Of a stretch of DNA of 64,000 bases, positions 25,260 to 34,480 are shown one piece after another. Source of the stretch: Oscillibacter valericigenes. Its GTDB lineage: Bacteria > Bacillota > Clostridia > Oscillospirales > Oscillospiraceae. The translations under genes were made by a program, and so were the position numbers. The notes under the pieces were generated by a model. It saw only the letters and a list, made by a program, of their open reading frames with translations. It was not told the DNA's origin and ran no database searches. The stretch is taken from contig NZ_JACSNX010000010.1 in NCBI RefSeq assembly GCF_016902445.1, positions 1 through 64,000 of the forward strand, written 5' to 3'. Positions within the stretch are counted from its first letter, which is position 1, and each line of letters begins with the position of its first letter.

Positions 25260-26471
25260 ATGAAACCCACTCCGGCCCCGCTGGGCCTGTATCTCCACAT
25301 CCCCTTCTGCAGGAGCAAGTGCGTCTACTGCGACTTCTACTCCCTGCCCCGGTCCGAGGACCGGATGGATGCGTATGCCGATGCCCTCTGCGCCCATCTG
25401 ACGGAGACCGCCCCCTTCGCCGCCAACCATCTGGTGGACACGGTGTACTTCGGCGGCGGCACGCCCAGCTATCTGGGGGCCAAGCGGCTGGCAAAGATCC
25501 TGAAAGTCATCCTGAAAAAGTTCAGGGTGGCCAAGGACGCCGAGATCACCCTGGAGGCCAACCCGGACTCCGCCGGGGACTGGAAGGCGCTGCGGACCCT
25601 GCGCAAATGCGGCTTCAACCGCATCTCCCTGGGGATGCAGTCCGCCGACGACACCGAGCTGGCAGAGATCGGCCGGGTCCACACCATGGCCCAGGTGTCC
25701 GCCGCCGTGGAGGCCGCCCGCAAGGCCAAATTCCAGAATCTGTCCCTGGACCTGATCTACGGCCTGCCCCATCAGATCCTGGAGGGCTGGCAGAAGACCC
25801 TCTCCGCCGCCGCGGACCTGGAGCCGGAGCACCTGTCCTGCTACGGGCTGAAGGTGGAGGCAGGCACGCCCCTCTTCGACCGGAAGGACACCGCCGGCCT
25901 GCCCGGGGACGAGGCCCAGGCGGACATGTACCTGTACGCAGTGGAATTTCTGAAGGCCCAGGGCTATGAGCAGTACGAGATCTCCAACTTCGCCAGGCCC
26001 GGCTTCGCCTCCCGCCACAACCTGAAGTACTGGACCCTGGGGGAGTACGCCGGGTTCGGCCCCGGCGCCCACTCGGACTTCGGCGGCGTCCGGTACGCCT
26101 ACACCCGGGACCTGGAGGCCTACATCCGGGGCGTGCGGGACCATGCGCCCATGCTGTCGGAAAGCGAGCGCATCCCGCCCCTGGACCGGGACACGGAGTG
26201 GATCATGCTGGGTCTGCGGACCACGGCGGGGCTGGACCCCAAGGTGTTCGAAAACCGCTTCCGCCGGCGCTTTGCCTGCTTCCTGCCCTTCCTTCGCCAG
26301 TGCGCCGGGGCCGGCTACGCCGTGGAGGAGGACGGCTGCTGGCGCCTGACGCCCCGGGGCTTTCTGGTGTCCAACCAGATCATCGGCGGAATGCTGGACG
26401 CCCTGGCCGCCGACAAGCAGCGCCGGGCAGAGGCCGCCGCCCGGGGAGACTTCCGGGTCCATCTGGACTGA
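25260..26471 (+). CDS. hemW: HemW-like radical SAM protein (oxygen-independent coproporphyrinogen oxidase family)
   Basis: 403 residues from ATG 25260 with TTTGGAGG upstream. Radical SAM fold with CX3CX2C at C17, C21 and C24 (FCRSKCVYCDF), the GGGTPSYL glycine motif, and SLGMQSADD and DLIYGLPHQ. The C-terminal HemN-type domain (about 290-400) contains EWIMLGLRTTAGLD and a winged-helix-like end with GFLVSNQII. HemW proteins handle haem and lack the CxxxCxxCxC fourth cysteine of true HemN, as is seen here. Monocistronic, divergent from spoVAC. Confidence 0.92.
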   Translation: MKPTPAPLGLYLHIPFCRSKCVYCDFYSLPRSEDRMDAYADALCAHLTETAPFAANHLVDTVYFGGGTPSYLGAKRLAKILKVILKKFRVAKDAEITLEANPDSAGDWKALRTLRKCGFNRISLGMQSADDTELAEIGRVHTMAQVSAAVEAARKAKFQNLSLDLIYGLPHQILEGWQKTLSAAADLEPEHLSCYGLKVEAGTPLFDRKDTAGLPGDEAQADMYLYAVEFLKAQGYEQYEISNFARPGFASRHNLKYWTLGEYAGFGPGAHSDFGGVRYAYTRDLEAYIRGVRDHAPMLSESERIPPLDRDTEWIMLGLRTTAGLDPKVFENRFRRRFACFLPFLRQCAGAGYAVEEDGCWRLTPRGFLVSNQIIGGMLDALAADKQRRAEAAARGDFRVHLD

Positions 26472-26496
26472 GGCGGCAGTCTGCCTGCGGAAAGCA

Positions 26497-26537
26497 GGGG
26501 CCCGGCAGAGAGATCCGTCTCTGCCGGGCCCCGCTCT
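26497..26537. terminator. Bidirectional terminator between hemW and ferredoxin
   Basis: A perfect 15-bp stem (GGGGCCCGGCAGAGA with its complement, 6-nt loop). T-rich sequence lies on both sides (TTTTT on +, CTTTCC on minus). Confidence 0.75.
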
Positions 26538-26729
26538 TCAGTTTTTCCGGACCCGGATGGCGTTCACCGGGCAGCCGTTGGCGGCATTGAAGGCCCCCGT
26601 CTCCTCCGCCGCCGTCCGGGGCTGGGCCTGCACCACAGACACCCGCCCCTCGATTTGGAATACCGCCGGCACCGCCGCCGCGCACATCCCGCAGCCGATG
26701 CACCGGGACGCGTCCACACTGACCATCAT
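26538..26729 (-). CDS. Single-cluster 4Fe-4S ferredoxin
   Basis: 63 residues with GAGGAGGGAG upstream. The ligands C10, C13 and C16 (CIGCGMC) and C53 (GCPVNAI) fit a one-cluster [4Fe-4S] ferredoxin as in Thermotoga or Desulfovibrio type. A small cytosolic electron carrier; partners could include superoxide reductase, HemW or Rnf encoded in the window, which is an inference. Convergent with hemW. Confidence 0.9.
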   Translation of the reverse strand: MMVSVDASRCIGCGMCAAAVPAVFQIEGRVSVVQAQPRTAAEETGAFNAANGCPVNAIRVRKN

Positions 26730-26980
26730 GCGCTCCCTCCTCTTTTCCGCGGGCTGTGCCCGCTCCTGTTGGATCTTGCCCCTATTGTAATCCTTTTTTC
26801 CGCGCTCTCCAAGTCTTTTCTGCGGGGCCGGAACTTTTCCGCCGGGAAAATCGTCTTGTTAAAAGGGCGCAGGCGCGCCCTGTCAGATTTTGTCACCGCT
26901 TTGGGATTTACTTTTCCGGCGGTCTATGCTATGCTGGAAGAGATTATGTAGACCACTTCGGCCGCTTATGGAGGTATGAC

Positions 26981-29900
26981 ATGAAAACGTTCCTGCGCAA
27001 GACCCTGTCCCTGTTTCTGGCATTCACGCTCCTCTGCTCGCTGGGCCTCTCCGCCGCCGCTTCCGATGCGCTGGGGGAGGATCTGACCTCCGAGAACACG
27101 CTTCTGAACCAGAAGACCCAGCTCTCCACCAACGTGTTCTGGAGCACGGCCTACTCCGATCTGCGGACGGAGAACGTCATCACCTACGAGCCCAACGAGG
27201 ACGTGACTCCCATCGTCACCTACGGCGGGTCCCTGACGGCCCGCACCACGGTCACTGCCGCGGCCCGGGCGCTGGAGGCCCAGGGCTACCGGGTGGTGGC
27301 CGGCATCAACGGCGACTTCTTCAACACCTCCAACGGCCTGCCCATCGGCCTTCTGGTGTCCGACGGGAAGCTGCTCAGCAGCGACGGCGGCTACTACGCC
27401 ATCGGCTTCCGGGACGACGGCTCCGCCGTCATCGGCAAGCCCTCCCTCTCCGTCAGCGCCGATCTGGGCTATGCGCTGGCGGACAGCACCGGCTATACCG
27501 CAGAGGTCGTCCGTACCATCGCCGGCGTCAACAAGGCCCGGGTCTCCACCGGCGGCATCTACCTCTATACATACGACTTCAACGACCGGCACACCACCGG
27601 GAACACCGAGGCCGGCGTGGACGTGCTGTGCACCATCGTGGACGGCGCCCTCTCCATCGGAGAGACCGCCACGCTGCGGGTGGACCAGGTCATCGAGGCC
27701 ACCTCTGCCACCTCCATCGGCCCGGACCAGGTGGTCCTCTCCGCCAACAGCCTCTCCAGCACCTATTACACGGACGCCCTGCGGAACGTTCCGGTGGGCA
27801 ATGAGATCACCCTGACCATCACGGCCGGGAACGAGGACTGGAACGACGTGGTGTACGCCGTGGGCGCCCTGTACTCCCTGGTACAGGACGGCGCCGTGGT
27901 CTCCGGACTGCCCTCCGGCACCAACCCCCGCACGGCCGTGGGCGTCACCGCCGACGGCAGCGTGGTGTTCTACACCATTGACGGCCGCCGCTCCGGCCAC
28001 TCCATCGGCGCCAGCCTGACCCAGGTGGCCCAGCGGATGATCGAGCTGGGCTGCGTGGCCGCCATCGGCCTGGACGGCGGCGGCTCCACCACCATTACGG
28101 TCACCCAGCCCGACGACACCACCGCCGCCACCATCAACCGCCCCTCCGACGGCAGCGAGCGGGCGGTGACCAACCACCTGTTCCTGGTGGCCAGCAATGA
28201 GCCCACCGGCCGTCTGGACCACTTCTACGTCCAGGCGGACAACGCCTACGTCCTGGCCGGCAGCAAGGTGGAGATCTCCGCCGCCGCCGTGGACACCAAC
28301 TTCATCCCCATGGAGGACGAGGACTACGACCTGGACGCCTCCGACGGTGAGCTGGACGGCAACATCCTCACCACCCCCAGAGAGGGCGGCGAGATCACCG
28401 TCACCGCCTCCAGCGGCCGCAGAGAGGGCTCCACCACCGTCTACGCCATTGCCGATCCCACGGACATCGCCATCCGGAATGCCAGCGGCACCGTGGTCAC
28501 CTCCCTGAACACCACCCTGGGCGCATCCACCCAGCTCACCGCCACCGCCGCCTGGAACCACATCTCCCTGAAGGCGGACGCCGAGGCCTTCACCTGGGAG
28601 GTGTCCGGCAGCATCGGCACCATCGATGAGACCGGGAAGTTCACCGCCTCCGCTCCCGGCACCGGCACCATCACCGTGTCCGCCGGCGGGCAGCGGATCT
28701 CCATCCCCGTCACGGTCTCCGGCACGGTGTCCTCCGGCGGCGTCATGGCGGTGGAGGACTTCGAGGGCTCCACCACCATCTTCCGGGGCACCGGCAGCAA
28801 CATGGACTTCAGCCTGAACCACAGCGCCGACACGGTGCGGATGGGCAGCGGCTCTGCCAAGGTGGACTACACCCTGACAGAGACCGGAGCCTCCCAGGGT
28901 TCTTATACCTCTGAATGGCGGGCCTCCAACAGTACCGACATCGATCTCAATACCTACACCGCCCTCCACATGTGGGTCTACGGCGACGGTTCCGGCAACC
29001 AGCTCTATCTGTTGTACAGCAATGGCACCAAGGGCTATCTGGGACAGCTTGTCACCACGCTGGACTTCACCGGCTGGAAACAGGTGACGGTCTCCCTCAC
29101 TTCGGAATACTTTGAGATCCAGGGCCTTTTGGTCCAGGCCCCCGCTACTTGGACTGAGACCGGCACCGTGTATGCCGACACGCCCCGCACCGGAACCATC
29201 TACATCGATCAGATCACCGCCACCGCGTCCGGCACGCCGGACACCGCCGTGCCGGAGATCACGCTGACCGCCGGCGGCGACACGCTGACGGCCACCGTCG
29301 CCGACGCCGTGGACGGCATCCTGCCCCAGTCCAGCATCTCCGTCACCTGGGACGGGGCGGACCAGACCTTCACCTACGACTCTGACACCGGTGCCCTCAG
29401 CACCACCCTGATCTCCGACGGACGGCCTCACCGCATCACGGTCACTGCCCGGGACGCCTCCGGCAACATCGGCCGGGCCTCCTACGACGTGCCCACCAGC
29501 GCCGACTGGGTCCCCTCCTTTACGGACACCCAGGACTACTGGGCGGCCTCCTATGTGGACTTCCTGTACAACGCCGGCATCACCACCGGCTATGACGACG
29601 GCACCTTCCGGCCCAACGACAACATCTCCCGCCAGCAGTTCGCCGTGATGCTGTTCCGCTATCTGGGGCTGGACGGCAGCCAGTATGAGAGCGTGACGCT
29701 GCCCTTTGCGGACACCGCCTCCATCGGCAGCTACGCCCTGACGGCGGTGAAGGCCCTGTACACGGAGGGTATCATCAGCGGCACCACCGGCAGTGACGGA
29801 AAGCTGTACTTCAATCCCGGCGGGTCCCTGACCCGTGCCCAGGCCGCCGCCATGATCGGCCGGACCCAGGACAAGGGCTACGCCACCGTGGAGCTGACCT

Positions 29901-30055
29901 TCTCCGACGCGGCCTCCATCCCCTCCTACGCCACCTTCTATATCCAGACCATGGCGGCCCAGGGGGTCATCAGCGGCTATGCCGACGGCACCTTCAAGCC
30001 CGGCTCCAACATCACCCGGGGCCAGATGGCCAAGATCCTCTACACCCTCATGTAA
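26981..30055 (+). CDS. SLH-anchored phosphodiester glycosidase (NAGPA-like) surface protein
   Basis: 1024 residues from ATG 26981 (GGAGGT upstream), with signal peptide 1-27. The catalytic NAGPA/DUF2233 domain (about 60-400) has VVAGINGDFFNTSNGLPIG, NPRTAVGVT and the active-site GLDGGGSTT. Next come bacterial Ig-like strands (about 410-590) with TPREGGEITVTASSG and TGTITVSAGGQ, a carbohydrate-binding-like module (about 600-750), and another Ig-like stretch. Three SLH modules (about 845-1024) end in RGQMAKILYTLM. It likely removes phosphodiester-linked sugars from cell-surface or host glycans while bound to secondary cell-wall polymer. Weak promoter candidate TTTACT-17-TATGCT at about 26908-26936. 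Confidence 0.92.
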   Translation: MKTFLRKTLSLFLAFTLLCSLGLSAAASDALGEDLTSENTLLNQKTQLSTNVFWSTAYSDLRTENVITYEPNEDVTPIVTYGGSLTARTTVTAAARALEAQGYRVVAGINGDFFNTSNGLPIGLLVSDGKLLSSDGGYYAIGFRDDGSAVIGKPSLSVSADLGYALADSTGYTAEVVRTIAGVNKARVSTGGIYLYTYDFNDRHTTGNTEAGVDVLCTIVDGALSIGETATLRVDQVIEATSATSIGPDQVVLSANSLSSTYYTDALRNVPVGNEITLTITAGNEDWNDVVYAVGALYSLVQDGAVVSGLPSGTNPRTAVGVTADGSVVFYTIDGRRSGHSIGASLTQVAQRMIELGCVAAIGLDGGGSTTITVTQPDDTTAATINRPSDGSERAVTNHLFLVASNEPTGRLDHFYVQADNAYVLAGSKVEISAAAVDTNFIPMEDEDYDLDASDGELDGNILTTPREGGEITVTASSGRREGSTTVYAIADPTDIAIRNASGTVVTSLNTTLGASTQLTATAAWNHISLKADAEAFTWEVSGSIGTIDETGKFTASAPGTGTITVSAGGQRISIPVTVSGTVSSGGVMAVEDFEGSTTIFRGTGSNMDFSLNHSADTVRMGSGSAKVDYTLTETGASQGSYTSEWRASNSTDIDLNTYTALHMWVYGDGSGNQLYLLYSNGTKGYLGQLVTTLDFTGWKQVTVSLTSEYFEIQGLLVQAPATWTETGTVYADTPRTGTIYIDQITATASGTPDTAVPEITLTAGGDTLTATVADAVDGILPQSSISVTWDGADQTFTYDSDTGALSTTLISDGRPHRITVTARDASGNIGRASYDVPTSADWVPSFTDTQDYWAASYVDFLYNAGITTGYDDGTFRPNDNISRQQFAVMLFRYLGLDGSQYESVTLPFADTASIGSYALTAVKALYTEGIISGTTGSDGKLYFNPGGSLTRAQAAAMIGRTQDKGYATVELTFSDAASIPSYATFYIQTMAAQGVISGYADGTFKPGSNITRGQMAKILYTLM

Positions 30056-30064
30056 CAGCCCTGC

Positions 30065-30097
30065 AAAAGTCCGGCGCGGATGCGCCGGACTTTTTTG
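30065..30097 (+). terminator. Terminator of the SLH glycosidase gene
   Basis: AAGTCCGGCGC, loop GGAT, GCGCCGGACTT and TTTT follow directly. Confidence 0.92.
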
Positions 30098-30109
30098 TGG
30101 GTTTTTCCG

Positions 30110-30138
30110 TTGACGGGGCCGGGGAAAAGTTGTAAAGT
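30110..30138 (+). promoter_or_regulatory. Promoter upstream of the isomerase gene
   Basis: TTGACG, 17 bp, TAAAGT. The leader would be about 190 nt and has strong secondary structure: ATGTCAG (30213-30219) pairs with CTGACAT (30280-30286) and an inner GGGCCGC/GCGGCCC hairpin. No known riboswitch motif is evident. Confidence 0.6.
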
Positions 30139-30335
30139 AAATGTATCACACAGCCCTTCCGCGGCAGGAGGGCCGGCAGTTTTCTGCTGTTCCGGCGCCG
30201 GACCGGCGCACATGTCAGGGGGGATCCGCCGCCGGGCCGCTGGCGCGGCCCCTTCCAAATCCGGAATACAGATCCGCCCATCTGACATTCTGCCCCGGCG
30301 GGGCGGGATGTCTTATTTTGTCAGGAGGGGATCGG

Positions 30336-31124
30336 ATGGCCCTGCGGCGCGCTGCCCATCTGGATACGATGTACCAGGAGCTGCCGCTCCCGGACCGCTT
30401 TCAGGCGGCCAGGGACGACGGCTTTGACGCCGTGGAGCTCTGGAGCTGGGAGGACCGGGATCTGGCGGCAGTGCGGGCCGCGGCGGACCGGGCGGGCATC
30501 TCCATCTGCTGCTGCGACGGAGACGGCCCCGTCTCCCTCATCGACCCGGACCGGCGGGAGGCGTATCTCGGGTACCTCCGCCGCTCACTGGCGGCCGCCT
30601 GCCTCCTGGGCGTCCCCGGCGTCACCATCCACTCCAACGGCCTGGGGCCGGACGGCGGTGTGCTGGACCCCCGGGACGACCTCTCCCACACCGTGAAGCT
30701 CTGCGCGCTGTACGACGGTCTGCGGGCCTCCGCCGCCCTGGCGGAGCAGGCGGGCGTCGACCTGTACCTGGAGCCCCTGAACGTCACCACGGACCATCCG
30801 GGCAACTTCCTGCGGGATACCCGGACCGCGGCGGAGCTGGTGCGGCTGGTGGGCTCCCCCCGGCTGCGGGTGCTGTTCGACCTCTACCACATGCAGCTGA
30901 GCGAGGGGCACCTCTGCGACACCATCCGGCAGTATGCCGACACCTTCGGCCACGTCCACGCGGCGGACGCCCCCGGCCGCCACGAGCCCGGCACCGGGGA
31001 GATCGCCTTCCCCCGGGTGTATCAGGCACTGGAGCAGGCCGGCTACACAGGCTTTGTCAGCTATGAGCTCTTTCCCGCCCGCTCCACGGCGGAGGCGGTG
31101 GCGGCCATCCGGGCCTCCGGCTGA
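30336..31124 (+). CDS. TIM-barrel sugar phosphate isomerase/epimerase (hydroxypyruvate isomerase-like)
   Basis: 262 residues from ATG 30336 behind AGGAGGGG. AP-endonuclease-2-type TIM barrel with metal-binding acidic and His residues: VELWSWED, LYLEPLNVTTDH (Glu), VLFDLYHMQ (Asp, His), GHVHAADAPGRHEPGTGEI (His) and FVSYELFP (Glu). This set matches the Hyi/xylose isomerase-like branch, acting on hydroxypyruvate or a keto-sugar. Substrate not assignable. It precedes a membrane protein gene with a 38-bp gap. Confidence 0.87.
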   Translation: MALRRAAHLDTMYQELPLPDRFQAARDDGFDAVELWSWEDRDLAAVRAAADRAGISICCCDGDGPVSLIDPDRREAYLGYLRRSLAAACLLGVPGVTIHSNGLGPDGGVLDPRDDLSHTVKLCALYDGLRASAALAEQAGVDLYLEPLNVTTDHPGNFLRDTRTAAELVRLVGSPRLRVLFDLYHMQLSEGHLCDTIRQYADTFGHVHAADAPGRHEPGTGEIAFPRVYQALEQAGYTGFVSYELFPARSTAEAVAAIRASG

Positions 31125-31162
31125 CCGGACTCACATTTTCAAAGAAAGGAAGGGCCCCGTAT

Positions 31163-31816
31163 ATGCGGTCTCTCAAGACATATCTCCCCCGGTACCTCTG
31201 GTTCCTGGCCGGCGTGCTGATCAACTCCTTCGGCGTGGCGCTGATCACCCGGGCCGCTCTGGGGACCTCTCCCATCTCCAGCCTGCCCTATGTGCTCAGC
31301 TTCCGTTTCCCGGTGACGCTGGGGCAGTTCACCTTTGCCATGAATCTGTTCTTCATCCTGGGACAGGTCCTGCTGCTGCGGCGGGATTTCCAGCCCATCC
31401 AGCTGCTCCAGGTCGCCGTGAACGCGGTGTTCAGCGCCTTTATCGACGTGAGCATGGGGCTGCTCTCCTGGCTGGAGATCTCCTCTCTTCCCATGGCGGT
31501 GCTGGTCCTGGCCCTGGGCTGCGCCGTGCTGGCCTTCGGCATCAGCGTGGAGGTGGCGCCCCGGGTGCTGATGGTCCCCGGCGAGGGCATCGTCCAGGCC
31601 ATCGCCGCCGTCACCGGCTGGCGCTTCGGCAATGTGAAGGTGGGCTTTGACGCCGCGCTGGTGGCCACGGCCCTGGTGCTGTCCCTGCTGTTCTTCCACA
31701 GGCTCCAGGGGCTGGGGGCGGGGACCATCCTCTCCGCCCTGGCGGTGGGCCGGTTCGTGAATCTGTACAACCGCAGGCTGCCGCTGATCTCCCGGATCTC
31801 TGCCCTGGCATCCTGA
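31163..31816 (+). CDS. YczE/YyaS-type integral membrane protein (DUF6198-like)
   Basis: 217 residues with five or so membrane helices; the hallmarks are FGVALITRAALGTSPISSLPY at the first loop and the PGEGIVQAIAAVTGW segment. Proteins of this group (YczE in Bacillus) have unclear roles. It follows the isomerase gene closely, so the two probably form an operon. Start chosen at ATG 31163 with AAGGAAGG upstream. Confidence 0.82.
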   Translation: MRSLKTYLPRYLWFLAGVLINSFGVALITRAALGTSPISSLPYVLSFRFPVTLGQFTFAMNLFFILGQVLLLRRDFQPIQLLQVAVNAVFSAFIDVSMGLLSWLEISSLPMAVLVLALGCAVLAFGISVEVAPRVLMVPGEGIVQAIAAVTGWRFGNVKVGFDAALVATALVLSLLFFHRLQGLGAGTILSALAVGRFVNLYNRRLPLISRISALAS

Positions 31817-31832
31817 GATGCGAAAATGAGTG

Positions 31833-31861
31833 TTGCACTCGTGCAATTTTTATGGTATATT
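31833..31861 (+). promoter_or_regulatory. Promoter of the CorC/HlyC gene with operator at the -35
   Basis: TTGCAC, 17 bp, TATATT. The -35 lies in TTGCAC-TC-GTGCAA (31833-31846), a perfect inverted repeat that suggests repressor binding. Confidence 0.7.
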
Positions 31862-31867
31862 AGCAGA

Positions 31868-32000
31868 TAAGTAAGTTGGCCTGCCGGCCAGGAAGGATCT
31901 GTGAACCCGCGTGGACGAACCTCCGTTGCCCACCCATACATATTATCAGAGCGTCTTTGGAAGGACAGTCTGCCCCTGTCAGGGGTGAGGCTGCCCTTTT
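31868..32000 (+). ncRNA. Structured leader RNA with attenuator-like hairpin upstream of CorC/HlyC gene
   Basis: From the inferred transcription start near 31868, GATAAGTA pairs with TATTATC about 80 nt later, enclosing a GGCC-TGCC-GGCC hairpin. Then the region CAGTCTGCCCCT-AGGGGTGAGGCTG (about 31967-31994) forms a terminator-like stem followed by CCCTTTT and a second T-rich tract. Such an arrangement is typical of riboswitches and attenuators, but I cannot match it to a known class. Confidence 0.45.
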
Positions 32001-32053
32001 CGTGTTTTGGTCCCTTTTTCTGCGTATTTTTTTGAGGAGTGATGATTTCCCCT

Positions 32054-33325
32054 ATGGACAGTTCCACAATATCCATGATCGCGGCCATCGTTGTTCTGGT
32101 GACCATGTCAGCCTATTTCTCCGCCACGGAAACCGCCTTTTCCAGCATGAACAAGATCCGGATGAAGAGCCGGGCCGATGCCGGCGACAGGCACGCCCTC
32201 CTGGCCATGAAGCTGTCGGAGGACTATGACCGGCTGATCTCCACCATTCTCATCGGCAACAACATCGTGAACATCTCCGCCTCCACCGTGGGCACGGTGC
32301 TGTTCACCAAGCTGTACGCGGCCTACGGCCCCACCATCTCCACGGTGGTGCTGACGCTGGTGGTGCTGATCTTCGGCGAGATCTCCCCCAAGAGCCTGGC
32401 CAAGGAGCACGCGGAGGGCTTCGCCATGTTCTCCGCCCCCATTTTGCGGGTGCTGCTGGTGATCCTGCGGCCGCTGAACTTCCTGTTCTCCCAGTGGAAG
32501 CGGCTGCTGAACCTGATCTTCCGCCCCTCGGAGGACCCGGGCATCACGGAGGAGGAGCTGATCACCATGGTCTCCGAGGCGGAGAACGAGGGCGGCCTGG
32601 ACCAGCATGAGAGCCAGCTGATCCGCTCCGCCATCGAGTTCGGCGATCTGGAGGCTGGGGACATCCTGACGCCCCGGGTGGACATCGTGGCGGTGGAGGA
32701 CTCCGCCACCATGGAGGAGATTGCCGCCACCTTCGCGGAGAGCGGCTATTCCCGCCTGCCGGTGTACCACAAGGACGTGGACGACATTGTGGGCGTGATC
32801 CATGAGAAGGACTTCAACGCCGCCCGCTACCGGGGGCAGACGGACATCTCCGGCTGCATCACGCCGGTCCATTACACCACCGCCAACGCGGAGCTGGGGG
32901 CGCTGCTGCGGACGCTGCAGAAGAAAAAGACCCACATGGCCATCGTGGTGGACGAGTACGGCGGCACCGAGGGCCTGCTGACCATGGAGGACATCCTGGA
33001 GGAGCTGGTGGGCGAGATCTGGGATGAGCACGACGAGGTGGTGGAGTCCTTCCGCAAGCAGGCGGACGGCAGCTTCCTGGTGTCCGCCGGGGCGGATCTC
33101 ACCGATCTGTACGATCTGTTCTCCATCAAGGGGGACTGCGACGCCAGCACCGTCTCCGGCTGGGTCATCGACCAGCTGGGCCGCCTGCCCCAGGCCGGGG
33201 ACCGGTTCCAGGCGGAGGGCCTGGACGTCACCGTCACCCGTGTGGACCACCGCCGGGTGCTGGAGGTCCGGGTGGCTGTGGCCGCAAAGGAGCCGGAGCC
33301 TGCCGAGGCCGGAGCTGAACACTGA
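32054..33325 (+). CDS. CorC/HlyC-type (CNNM-like) hemolysin-family transport protein
   Basis: About 423 residues. A DUF21/CNNM membrane domain (1-180) with [15 protein letters not shown] and [17 protein letters not shown], two CBS domains (about 200-320; [31 protein letters not shown]) and a C-terminal CorC_HlyC domain (about 340-410). Proteins of this family handle Mg2+ or Co2+ efflux. Possible starts are GTG 32039, ATG 32042 and ATG 32054; GAGGAG (32034-32039) fits none well, so the start is uncertain. It follows a structured leader RNA, which may sense the transported ion (inference). Confidence 0.88.
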   Translation: MDSSTISMIAAIVVLVTMSAYFSATETAFSSMNKIRMKSRADAGDRHALLAMKLSEDYDRLISTILIGNNIVNISASTVGTVLFTKLYAAYGPTISTVVLTLVVLIFGEISPKSLAKEHAEGFAMFSAPILRVLLVILRPLNFLFSQWKRLLNLIFRPSEDPGITEEELITMVSEAENEGGLDQHESQLIRSAIEFGDLEAGDILTPRVDIVAVEDSATMEEIAATFAESGYSRLPVYHKDVDDIVGVIHEKDFNAARYRGQTDISGCITPVHYTTANAELGALLRTLQKKKTHMAIVVDEYGGTEGLLTMEDILEELVGEIWDEHDEVVESFRKQADGSFLVSAGADLTDLYDLFSIKGDCDASTVSGWVIDQLGRLPQAGDRFQAEGLDVTVTRVDHRRVLEVRVAVAAKEPEPAEAGAEH

Positions 33326-33327
33326 TC

Positions 33328-33371
33328 CTCCGCCGCCCTGCCGGTGCATCGCCGGCGGGCGGCGGAGCTTT
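33328..33371 (+). terminator. Hairpin after CorC/HlyC gene
   Basis: CTCCGCCGCCC with its complement GGGCGGCGGAG and an internal GCCGG/CCGGC stem, then CTTTCTC. Confidence 0.6.
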
Positions 33372-33387
33372 CTCACAAGGAGGTTTC

Positions 33388-34434
33388 ATGTACGTCTATA
33401 CCCTGGGCCAGTGGCTGCTGTTCTTCTTTCTCTACTGCTTTCTGGGCTGGGTGTGGGAGTCCTGCTACGTCTCCGCCAGGCAGCGCCGGTGGGTGAACCG
33501 GGGCTTCCTCCACGGCCCGTTGCTGCCCATCTACGGCTTCGGCGCCGTCATCATCCTGTGGGCCACTCTGCCGGTGCGGGGCAGCCTGCCCCTCATCTTT
33601 CTGCTGGGGATGCTGGCCGCCACGGCGCTGGAGTATGTCACCGGCGCCGCCATGGAGGCCCTGTTCAAGGTCCGGTACTGGGACTACTCCGGCAAGCCCT
33701 TCAACCTGAACGGCCACATCTGCCTCACCTGCTCTCTGGCCTGGGGGGCCTTCTCCGTCCTGCTGGTAAAGGTCCTCCACCCGCCCTTTGAGGATCTGGT
33801 GCTGCGGCTGCCCGCCTTCCTGGCGGACGCCCTGGCCTGTGTGCTGACGGTCTATTTCACCGCAGACACCGTCCGGTCCTTCCAGGCCGCCATGGACCTG
33901 CGGGAGATCCTCACCCGGCTTACGGAGGAGAATGAGGACCTGCGCCGCCTTGCCAAGCGGGCAGAGGTGATCTCCGCCTTTGCGGAGGAGGACCTGCGCC
34001 GCTTCCGGGAGAAGACGGAGGTAGAGCGGCTGCTGCGGCAGGAGCGCTGGGAGGATACGCTCCAGCAGCTCCGGGATGCCCGCATCAAGCGGGCCCGGCG
34101 GCGCCAGCTGCTGCTGGAGGAGTCCCTCCGCCGCCGGACCACTGCCAAGCTGAAGGCCCTGGACAATATCCGGGAGGCCCTGGAAGCCTACCGGGACCGC
34201 CTGGAGACAGCCAGGGACCTGACCGGAGAGGCCCTGGAAGCCCGTATGGCGGAGGTCCAGCAGCTGCTGGAGCAGCTCCGGGACCGGGAGGCCGTCATCC
34301 GCGCCCGCACGGCCAGGCGGTACCGTCAGTCCCTGCGGATCCTGCGGGGCAATCCCTCCGCCACCGCCAAGGCCTTTTCCGAGGCGCTGGAATCCCTGCG
34401 GAAGCTGGGCGACCGCCGGGAGGACGGCAAGTAA
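33388..34434 (+). CDS. Putative ABC-type IV (PF06541-like) membrane protein with long coiled coil
   Basis: 348 residues from ATG behind AAGGAGG. Five membrane segments (1-165), with FLGWVWESCYVSARQRRWVNRGF and LEYVTGAAMEALFKVRYWDYS characteristic of the clostridial 'putative ABC transporter permease' family. The rest (about 170-348) is a highly charged Arg/Glu-rich coiled coil. I do not know its role. Monocistronic, convergent with a MATE gene. Confidence 0.8.
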   Translation: MYVYTLGQWLLFFFLYCFLGWVWESCYVSARQRRWVNRGFLHGPLLPIYGFGAVIILWATLPVRGSLPLIFLLGMLAATALEYVTGAAMEALFKVRYWDYSGKPFNLNGHICLTCSLAWGAFSVLLVKVLHPPFEDLVLRLPAFLADALACVLTVYFTADTVRSFQAAMDLREILTRLTEENEDLRRLAKRAEVISAFAEEDLRRFREKTEVERLLRQERWEDTLQQLRDARIKRARRRQLLLEESLRRRTTAKLKALDNIREALEAYRDRLETARDLTGEALEARMAEVQQLLEQLRDREAVIRARTARRYRQSLRILRGNPSATAKAFSEALESLRKLGDRREDGK

Positions 34435-34438
34435 GCGC

Positions 34439-34470
34439 ACAGCGGCACAGCCTTTCGGCTGTGCCGCTGT
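34439..34470. terminator. Bidirectional terminator-like hairpin
   Basis: ACAGCGGCACAGCC, loop TTTC, GGCTGTGCCGCTGT. A perfect 14-bp stem between convergent genes. Confidence 0.65.
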
Positions 34471-34480
34471 CTGTCTGCTG

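Noticed and set aside
24696-26462. 588-codon minus-strand frame covering hemW and spoVAC
   Set aside because: Only the last 145 codons are a gene (spoVAC). The rest is antisense to the well supported radical SAM gene.
31868-32000. 6S RNA or SRP RNA candidate in the CorC leader
   Set aside because: GTGAACCC is SRP-like, but the conserved GGAAGGAAGC core is absent and the region lies in the leader of a gene, so it is only called a structured leader.
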